DNA from: Deltaproteobacteria bacterium
GTDB taxonomy: Bacteria > Myxococcota_A > UBA9160
NCBI GenBank assembly: GCA_003520425.1
Contig: DOUU01000314.1
Coordinates: 386-10,931 of the forward strand
Length of the DNA: 10,546 nucleotides
Direction: 5' to 3'
The first letter of the stretch is position 1; each line of letters starts with the position of its first letter. Positions 5,699 to 10,546 of this stretch are shown here, in pieces. Position numbers and translations under genes: made by a program. The notes beneath the pieces are model-generated. The model had not been told where the DNA came from. It ran no database searches and saw nothing but the letters and a program-made list of their open reading frames with translations.

Positions 5699-8035
5699 TC
5701 ACGCCCGCCGGTCAAGGCACGCGCGAGCGACTGCCCCGAGGATCGCGTCGGCCGAGAGGCCGTACGCTCGGTAGAGATCTGGGACGTCTCCAGACTGGCC
5801 GAACCGTTCGACACCAAGCGACACGACGCGGTGTCCGGACACCGCACCCAACCATGACAACGCCGCAGGGTGGCCGTCCAGCACCGTCACGAGAGCGGCG
5901 TCCCGGGCGAGGGGGGCGAGCAGGGCCTCGACCGGCGCGTGCACCTTGGCGTCGCCCGACGCCCGCGCGCTCTGGGCCGCGCGCCAGCCCGCGTGGAGGC
6001 GATCGGCAGAGGTCACGGCGAGGAGCCCGGCGCCGCGGGCGTCCTCCCGCAGCGCTGCAAAGGCCTCCTGGACTTCGGGCGCCACGACGCCGGCGTAGGC
6101 GAGTGCCAGCTCGGCCCCAGGCTCGGGCGGCACCATCCAATAGCCTCCCTCCACGATCCCGCGCCGCAGCTCCGGCCCAAGGGAGCGATCGGGCTGAAGG
6201 AGAGGACGCGTCGAGAGCCGCAGGTAGACCGATCCACCGTTTTCGTCCTGCAGGTATTCCAGCGCAAAGCGCACAATCTCTGCGAGCTCGTCTTGGAAGG
6301 CGGGCTCGTACGCCACCAAGCCTGGCTGGCCGATCCCGATGAGCGGAGCCGACACGGACTGGTGTGCGCCGCCTTCGGGCGCGAGCGTAATGCCAGAGGG
6401 CGTTGCCACGAGGAGAAAGCGCGCATCCTGGTCGCAGGCGTAGTTGAGCGCATCGAGGGCGCGCGCGATGAAGGGATCGGAGAGGGTGCCCACGGGAAGG
6501 AGGCGGACTCCGAACAGGGGTCCGGCGAGGCCCAAGGCCGCCAGCAAGAGGAAGAGATTGTTCTCGGCGATGCCGAGCTCGATGTGCTGGCCCTCGGGAG
6601 AGGTTTCCCACTTCTGCGCCGATACAACCTCCTGCAGGCGGAAGACATTCGCTTTTCGCCGGCGGTCAAACACCCCGCGCCGGTTCACCCAGGCGCCGAG
6701 GTGGGTCGAGACCCCGACCTCGGGGGAAGCGGTCACGATGCGCTCGGAGAGCGCGCATCCGCCGCGGGCCAGGTGCTCCAGGAGGTGACCGAAGCCCTCT
6801 TGGGTCGAGAGCTTGGAGCCGCTGGGAACCGGGAGCGGGTCGGGAACCGGAAGTCGCGGCGGGCGGTGGCAGCGCTCGACGGGCTGTGCGAAGGGGACCG
6901 CGCCGAGGAACTCCCGCAGCTCGTCCTCGGGCACGTCCAGCCCTTCGAAGAGCTCCCATTCTCGACCGGTCTCGATGCCCTGCGACTTGCGGAAGAGTTC
7001 CATCTGCTCGAGGCTCATGAGGCCCGCGTGGTTGTCCTTGTGGCCGGCGAAGGGAAGGCCATAGCCCTTGATGGTGTAGGCGAGAAAGCAGGTGGGACGG
7101 TCGCCGCGGACCCCGTGAAAGGCCTCGAGCACGGTCTCGAGGTCGTGACCGCCAAGATTCGTCATAAGGCCGTGCAGCGCGGGATCGTCGTGCTCCTCCA
7201 GCAGCTCGCGCACGCCAGCGACATCGCCAAGATCGCGCAAGAGGTGCTCGCGCCAGCCCGCTCCGCCCTTGTAGACGAGGGCGGAGTAGAGGGAGTTCGG
7301 GCACTCGTCGATCCACTGCCGAAGGGCATCGCCCCCCCGCCGCTCGAATGCCGCCTCAAGACGCCTGCCATACTTGAGGACGTTGACGTCCCAACCCATG
7401 TCACGAAAGAGCGTGTCGATCTGAAGCGCGAGGCGGTCCTCCATCACGCGATCGAGGTTCTGCCGGTTGTGGTCGATCACCCACCACACATTGCGTACGT
7501 CGTGCTTCCAGCCCTCGAGCAGGGCCTCGAAGACGTTTCCCCTCTCGAGCTCCGCGTCCCCTACAAGGGCCACCATGCGCCCGGGCGCCACGTCGGTCGG
7601 GACCAGCTTCTTCGTGCGCAGGTAGTCTTGGACGAGCGCCGCGAACAGTGTCAGCGCGACGCCGAGCCCCATGGAACCCGTCGAGAAGTCGACATCGTCG
7701 CCATCCTTGGTGCGAGACGGGTAGGACTGCGCGCCACCCAACGCGCGGAAACGCTGAAGTGCGTCGCGGGTCTGCCGACCGAGGAGGAATTGAATGGCGT
7801 GGAAGACAGGGCTTGCGTGCGGCTTCACGGCGACGCGGTCCTGCGGCCGCAGGACGTCGAGATAGAGCGCGGTCATCAGCGTCACCACCGAGGCGCAGGC
7901 AGCCTGGTGGCCGCCGACCTCGAGGCCGTCCCGCCGTTCCCGAAGGTGGTTGGCGTGGTGGATCGTGAACGAGGAGAGCCACAAGATCTTGCGCTCGAGG
8001 GCGCGCAGACAGGCGAGGTGGCGCTCCGCGTCCAT
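5699..8035 (-). CDS. Single-chain thiamine-diphosphate E1 of a 2-oxo acid dehydrogenase (AceE/transketolase-like)
   Basis: A 778-aa homodimeric-type E1 that would decarboxylate a 2-oxo acid (pyruvate is the likeliest) on thiamine diphosphate and reductively acylate the E2 lipoyl group. The N-terminal ThDP-binding half has GGHQA (41-45), KPHASPVFHA (71-80), SYPSRTK, DFSTGSMGLGVA (116-127) and the cofactor/Mg motif starting GD at 159-160 and ending at N190 (IDHNRQ). Later comes AYTIKGYGLPFAGHKDNHAG (319-338). The pyrimidine-binding half holds the catalytic-type glutamate E491 in ELGIAENN, then ATPSGITLAPEGGAHQS (544-560). The last part (about 640-778) resembles the transketolase C-terminal domain, with VERFGQSG near the end. 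It is shorter than E. coli AceE (887 aa) and belongs to the group often annotated simply as transketolase. The ATG at 8035 has AGGAG only 2 bases upstream, closer than ideal, and no other in-frame start was found. It is first in an operon with E2; no E3 gene is present. Confidence 0.88.
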   Translation of the reverse strand: MDAERHLACLRALERKILWLSSFTIHHANHLRERRDGLEVGGHQAACASVVTLMTALYLDVLRPQDRVAVKPHASPVFHAIQFLLGRQTRDALQRFRALGGAQSYPSRTKDGDDVDFSTGSMGLGVALTLFAALVQDYLRTKKLVPTDVAPGRMVALVGDAELERGNVFEALLEGWKHDVRNVWWVIDHNRQNLDRVMEDRLALQIDTLFRDMGWDVNVLKYGRRLEAAFERRGGDALRQWIDECPNSLYSALVYKGGAGWREHLLRDLGDVAGVRELLEEHDDPALHGLMTNLGGHDLETVLEAFHGVRGDRPTCFLAYTIKGYGLPFAGHKDNHAGLMSLEQMELFRKSQGIETGREWELFEGLDVPEDELREFLGAVPFAQPVERCHRPPRLPVPDPLPVPSGSKLSTQEGFGHLLEHLARGGCALSERIVTASPEVGVSTHLGAWVNRRGVFDRRRKANVFRLQEVVSAQKWETSPEGQHIELGIAENNLFLLLAALGLAGPLFGVRLLPVGTLSDPFIARALDALNYACDQDARFLLVATPSGITLAPEGGAHQSVSAPLIGIGQPGLVAYEPAFQDELAEIVRFALEYLQDENGGSVYLRLSTRPLLQPDRSLGPELRRGIVEGGYWMVPPEPGAELALAYAGVVAPEVQEAFAALREDARGAGLLAVTSADRLHAGWRAAQSARASGDAKVHAPVEALLAPLARDAALVTVLDGHPAALSWLGAVSGHRVVSLGVERFGQSGDVPDLYRAYGLSADAILGAVARACLDRRA

Positions 8036-8068
8036 TGCTCCTGACCATATCGCGTGAGGCAGGGTGTA

Positions 8069-8087
8069 TCAGTGCGTAGCTCACTGA
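8069..8087. repeat. Inverted repeat in the E1 leader/promoter region
   Basis: TCAGTG and CACTGA form perfect 6-bp arms around a 7-base spacer, 34 bp upstream of the E1 start. On the plus strand it is followed by a run of five A. It could be an operator in the E1-E2 promoter or a hairpin in the 5' untranslated mRNA. No clear -35/-10 pair was found in the 100-bp gap to fix which. Confidence 0.4.
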
Positions 8088-8099
8088 AAAACCCACCCC

Positions 8100-8114
8100 C
8101 TGAGCAATATTCTG
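8100..8114 (-). promoter_or_regulatory. Possible Lrp-type binding site upstream of E1
   Basis: CAGAATATTGCTCAG on the minus strand matches the E. coli Lrp consensus YAGHAWATTWTDCTR at 12 of 15 positions by my count. It is the only AT-rich patch between E1 and the decayed Lrp-family gene, which is where a divergent Lrp regulator would bind. The consensus is degenerate and was defined in another organism, so this is suggestive only. Confidence 0.3.
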
Positions 8115-8143
8115 CGAAAGATCGTGTGAACTAAAGCTGAACT

Positions 8144-8563
8144 GTGGCTTCTCCTTCCCTTAACTCCATGACCGCCGCATCCTGCGCGAGCTCCAAGAGG
8201 GTGCCCGCATCTCGAATGCCGAGTTCTCGTGCAAGGTCGCGTTGTCCCCTTCGCCTTGCCTGCGTCGCGCGCGCTGGGAAGGGCGTGATCCGTCGCCGTG
8301 TGACGCTCCTCGACCCCGTGGCGATTCAGTGTTCGTGCAGATATGCCTCGAGCGGCAGGTGGTGGAGGCCCTCGAGCGGTTCGAAGAGATGATCCTCGGA
8401 GGGCCCGAGGTGAGGGAGTGCGACCTCATAACGGGCGACGCGGATGGCCGATATTCCCGCTGACCAACGCTTCTGGATGGATCACCTGAAAAGGGTTCCG
8501 GGGTCCCGAGCATTCGCTCGAGCTTCGCGCTCCAGCAAGGGATACGGGACAGCCTCCCCTCGG
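8144..8563 (+). pseudogene. Decayed Lrp/AsnC-family transcriptional regulator
   Basis: Read piecewise across two plus-strand frames, almost an entire Lrp/AsnC regulator can be recovered. In order: a start GTG GCT TCT (8144) reading ASPSLNS; HDRRILRELQEGARISNAEF through LSPSPCLRRAR (8167-8275, the N-terminal helix-turn-helix); GVIRRRVTLLDPVAIQ (8282-8329); SVFVQICLERQ, ALERFEEMILGGPEVRECD and LITGDADG (8326-8445, the ligand-binding RAM domain); MADIPADQRFWMDHLKRVPG (8444-8503); VPSIRSSFALQQ (8503-8538); KGYGTASP (8537-8560). These are the hallmarks of the family in the right order. Switches near 8166, 8275, 8326, 8444, 8502 and 8537 alternate between the two frames. In-frame stops include TAA 8161-8163 and TGA at the end of the DADGRYSR segment. 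Family members are about 150-160 aa; the remnant spans about 140 codons, so a few codons are also lost. It diverges from the E1-E2 operon, the usual place for the regulator of such operons (as BkdR for bkd). It is almost certainly non-functional unless the indels are assembly errors. Confidence 0.88.
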
Positions 8564-8603
8564 TCTCGATTCGCCCAAGGCCGCAGCGGAGGGACTGCAG
8601 CGC

Positions 8604-8642
8604 AGCTCGGGGGCTGCATCCCCATCTCAGCTTTCCCGAGCT
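8604..8642 (+). repeat. Extended inverted repeat upstream of the sigma-54 promoter
   Basis: AGCTCGGG (8604-8611) and CCCGAGCT (8635-8642) are perfect 8-bp arms. Inside them GCTG (8613-8616) and CAGC (8628-8631) add a second paired block around an 11-base loop. Its centre is about 75 bp before the predicted transcription start of the kinase gene, a distance at which NtrC-type activators bind. It might instead be an old terminator for the decayed Lrp-family gene, but no T-run follows. The pairing is seen; the role is inferred. Confidence 0.45.
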
Positions 8643-8671
8643 AAGTCTGCGGAATTGCTCGCGCAGCCCAC

Positions 8672-8687
8672 TGGCATGGGGCTTGCT
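8672..8687 (+). promoter_or_regulatory. Sigma-54 (RpoN) promoter for the kinase/regulator operon
   Basis: TGGCATGGGGCTTGCT matches the -24/-12 consensus TGGCACG-N4-TTGCW at every position but one. It has the invariant GG at 8673-8674 and GC at 8685-8686, separated by exactly 10 bases. Transcription would begin near 8698, leaving about 80 bases of leader before the kinase GTG. The gene pair downstream encodes an NtrC-type activator, which fits a sigma-54 promoter and suggests autoregulation. Confidence 0.75.
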
Positions 8688-8765
8688 CTCTCCCGGCTCA
8701 TGAGAAGATGTCTGGGACCCACCCGCTTTGCCCTCCATACTGGAGCCGCCCTCCAAGGAAGCGAC

Positions 8766-8770
8766 GGAGG
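8766..8770 (+). promoter_or_regulatory. Ribosome-binding site deciding the kinase start
   Basis: GGAGG lies 7 bases before a GTG at 8778. Starts further upstream in the same open frame (TTG 8655, ATG 8676) lie on or before the sigma-54 promoter and could not be on its transcript. ATG 8700 would be almost at the 5' end, with no Shine-Dalgarno sequence. Confidence 0.75.
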
Positions 8771-8777
8771 CACTGCC

Positions 8778-9881
8778 GTGCGAGATCACCGCTGGGAGCG
8801 CGAATGGCACGACGACGGGCGCCGCATGCGGGTCCGCGCTCGCGGGCGCAGCGGGCCCGAGCGCGAGGCGAGAGAGTTCACGCCCGAGGAGGAGGCCTAC
8901 GCCGAGGCCCAGCGCCTTGCGAACCGAAAGGTCGGGTTCGTTTCGCACCTCGTGCCTTACCTTGCGACCTGCACCTTTCTCCTGCTCGTCGCGCCCCGCG
9001 CGGCGATGATCGTGGCCATGGCCTGGGGAATCGGTGTCGCCTGCCACTGGTTCGGAGTTGTCGCGCCGACGCTCCGCAAGCGCTGGATCGATCAAGAAGT
9101 CGATCGGCGTCTAAACCGCACCGTGTCCAAGGAACGGCGCGTTCTCGAAGGTCAGCATGCGCGCTCGCTCGAGGAGCTCTCTGCCTCCATCGCCCACGAG
9201 ATTCGAAATCCGATCACGGCGGCCAAGAGCCTCGTGCAGCAGATGGGCGAGGACCCCGCCTCCCAGGAGAATGTCGAGTACGCACGGGTTGCGCTCGAGG
9301 AACTCGACCGGGTCGAGCGCTCGATCTCCCACCTGCTCAAGTTCGCAAGGGAAGAGGCGCTGCGCCTGGCCGACGTGCGCATTTCCGACGTCCTCGATTC
9401 CGCCCTCGAGAGCTTTCGTGACCGGATTGCGCGTTCGGGCGTGAAGGTGGAACGCTCGTTCGACGACCGGGGCACACTGCGAGGGGATCCGGAGAAACTG
9501 CGTCGGGTCGCCTTGAATCTCATCGGCAATGCCCTCGACGCGCTCGAGCAAGGGGGCACGCGTGCGCCTGCGCTCGAGGTTGCAACGGGTGAGAATCTCG
9601 CGTCCACAGAGGTCTGGGCGCGGATTCGCGACAACGGTCCCGGCATGGACCGGGAGGCGCTCAGCAAGATCTTCCGGCCCTTCTACACCTCAAAGCCCGA
9701 AGGCACAGGGCTCGGCCTCGCCATCACCAAGAAGCTCGTCGAGGCCCACGGCGGAACGATCGAGGCGCAGTCGGCGCCCGGGGCGGGGACCGAGTTCGTC
9801 GTCGCCCTGCCGAAGGCGGGTCCAGACGCCTCCGCGGATCCCTCCGCCCGCAGCGCAGCGCAAGGGGGAGGGGCGGCGTGA
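8778..9881 (+). CDS. Membrane-anchored sensor histidine kinase with 2TM domain
   Basis: A 367-aa kinase starting at GTG 8778. After a charged N-terminus, residues about 46-96 form a two-helix membrane module ([13 protein letters not shown], then [13 protein letters not shown]) that resembles the 2TM domain family (Pfam 2TM). There is no sizeable periplasmic sensor domain between the helices. The DHp domain follows a coiled segment and has the phospho-accepting H140 in [10 protein letters not shown]. The ATP-binding domain shows the N box [10 protein letters not shown] (248-257), G1 DNGPGM (285-290), F box FRPFYTSK (299-306) and G2 GTGLGLAI (309-316), so it looks catalytically complete. The tail after residue 345 is low-complexity Ala/Pro/Gly. 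Its stop overlaps the start of the next regulator by four bases (GTGA), so the two are translationally coupled and probably partners. A sigma-54 promoter sits 90 bp upstream. The signal sensed is unknown; with so little outside the membrane it probably senses a membrane or cytoplasmic cue. Confidence 0.92.
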   Translation: MRDHRWEREWHDDGRRMRVRARGRSGPEREAREFTPEEEAYAEAQRLANRKVGFVSHLVPYLATCTFLLLVAPRAAMIVAMAWGIGVACHWFGVVAPTLRKRWIDQEVDRRLNRTVSKERRVLEGQHARSLEELSASIAHEIRNPITAAKSLVQQMGEDPASQENVEYARVALEELDRVERSISHLLKFAREEALRLADVRISDVLDSALESFRDRIARSGVKVERSFDDRGTLRGDPEKLRRVALNLIGNALDALEQGGTRAPALEVATGENLASTEVWARIRDNGPGMDREALSKIFRPFYTSKPEGTGLGLAITKKLVEAHGGTIEAQSAPGAGTEFVVALPKAGPDASADPSARSAAQGGGAA

Positions 9882-10546
9882 GCGCACGCATCCTCGTCGT
9901 CGAAGACGAGCGAGCGATTCAGCTCGCGCTCTCCGGTCTCCTGCGACGGGAGGGCTACGAAGTCGCCGTTGCGGACTCGGGCGAGACCGCCTTGTCGCAG
10001 CTGCGCGAGATCCCCGCCGACCTCGTGCTCACCGACCTCGCCCTCGGGCAAGGCCTTTCCGGAATGGACGTCCTGCGGGAGGTCAAGGCGTCCCGGCCCG
10101 AGACCGCCGTCGTCATGATCACCGCGCACGGCTCTGAGAAGGTCGCCGTCCAAGCGATGAAGGCCGGAGCGCAGGATTACGTGCCAAAACCCTTCGATAA
10201 CGATGAGATCCGTATCGTCGTGCAACGAGCGCTTGAACACACCCGCCTTGAGCGTGAGCATCGCATGCTGCTCGAGCGCATCGATCGCGATCTCCGCTTC
10301 GAGAACCTCGTGGGCTCCGGCCCCGCCATGCGCCGCGTGTTCGAGATGATCGGGAAGGTGGCGGAGACCGATCTCACCGTGCTTGTGCGCGGCGAGAGCG
10401 GAACCGGAAAGGAACTTGTGGCCCAGGCCCTTCATCAAAGAAGCCCCCGTCGCGGGCGCCCCTTCGTCGCGGTCAACTGTGCGGCGATTAGCCGAGAGCT
10501 CGTGGAGAGCGAGTTGTTTGGGCACGAGAAGGGTGCCTTCACCGGC
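9878..10546 (+). CDS. NtrC-type sigma-54 response regulator (partial, runs off the window)
   Basis: The first 223 residues are present; the gene continues beyond the right edge. The receiver domain (1-120) has the acidic pair E9-D10, phospho-acceptor D53 (LTDLAL), T82 and K104 (PKPF). A linker helix leads to the AAA+ domain, which begins near residue 144 ([15 protein letters not shown]), with Walker A GESGTGKE at 172-179, VNCAAI and [12 protein letters not shown] at 212-223. The last residues in the window are the complete GAFTG loop, which contacts sigma-54. Walker B, the arginine fingers and the helix-turn-helix are out of view. It starts with GTG overlapping the TGA of the kinase, so it is the evident partner of that kinase. 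Because the pair has its own sigma-54 promoter, the protein may activate its own operon. It is distinct from the AlgB-like regulator at 1353: the receiver and linker differ clearly. Confidence 0.93.
   Translation, partial: MSARILVVEDERAIQLALSGLLRREGYEVAVADSGETALSQLREIPADLVLTDLALGQGLSGMDVLREVKASRPETAVVMITAHGSEKVAVQAMKAGAQDYVPKPFDNDEIRIVVQRALEHTRLEREHRMLLERIDRDLRFENLVGSGPAMRRVFEMIGKVAETDLTVLVRGESGTGKELVAQALHQRSPRRGRPFVAVNCAAISRELVESELFGHEKGAFTG

Noticed and set aside
5870..8044. Long open frame (about 720 codons) on the plus strand opposite E1
   Set aside because: It is antisense to a well-conserved E1, has no domain-like motif and no ribosome-binding site, so it is a GC-driven shadow.
8507..8520. 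Small hairpin CGAGC-ATTC-GCTCG as an operator
   Set aside because: It lies inside the decayed Lrp-family coding sequence, where the bases encode the conserved SIRSS stretch, so coding history explains it.
8444..8644. A 66-codon plus-strand ORF as a small protein gene
   Set aside because: Its first 20 residues (MADIPADQRFWMDHLKRVPG) align with the Lrp/AsnC ligand-binding domain and continue the decayed gene after a frameshift. The rest is unlike protein, and no ribosome-binding site precedes it.
8160..9095. Open frame of about 310 codons on the minus strand across the gap before the kinase
   Set aside because: It runs antisense to the kinase start and the Lrp-family remnant. Some pieces look protein-like, but only because they are complementary to the decayed gene on the plus strand.

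Overview
The window comes from a GC-rich (by eye about two-thirds G+C) Gram-negative-type bacterial chromosome. Two NtrC-family sigma-54 activators, a sigma-54 promoter, an enlarged KdpC and a single-chain 2-oxo-acid dehydrogenase E1 suggest a deltaproteobacterial (Myxococcota/Desulfobacterota-like) or similar lineage. The taxonomy is inference only. I saw no tRNA, rRNA, CRISPR array, insertion sequence or phage gene.

Left part (1-2723, + strand): the last codons of kdpB, then kdpC, end a high-affinity K+ uptake operon (Kdp P-type ATPase). KdpC is about 339 aa rather than about 190, because roughly 146 residues are inserted in the middle of the fold. After a strong 14-bp hairpin comes a sigma-54-dependent response regulator of AlgB-like type. 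It may be the regulator of kdp in place of the usual KdpDE pair, but no partner kinase lies beside it here. A 300-bp stretch without a recognisable gene follows, then a DUF2254 membrane protein (3022-4350).

Middle part (4377-8035, - strand): a two-gene operon, E1 then E2, encodes a single-chain AceE/transketolase-like thiamine-diphosphate E1 and a one-lipoyl-domain dihydrolipoamide acyltransferase. Together they would oxidatively decarboxylate a 2-oxo acid to an acyl-CoA, borrowing an E3 from elsewhere. Diverging from E1 is the wreck of an Lrp/AsnC regulator (8144-8563, + strand). It is recognisable from its helix-turn-helix to its C-terminus but broken by five or six frameshifts. This was probably the local regulator of the E1-E2 operon and has been lost.

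Right part (8604-10546, + strand): an inverted repeat, a near-consensus sigma-54 promoter (8672-8687) and a good ribosome-binding site lead into a histidine kinase with an N-terminal two-helix membrane domain. Its stop overlaps the start of an NtrC-type response regulator, which runs off the window just after its GAFTG motif. The arrangement predicts positive autoregulation of this two-component system through sigma-54.

The most noteworthy items are the decayed Lrp gene beside an intact dehydrogenase operon, the repeat-containing KdpC insert, and the sigma-54 promoter with an upstream inverted repeat in front of the kinase/regulator pair. I did not find a wholly new multi-gene system.
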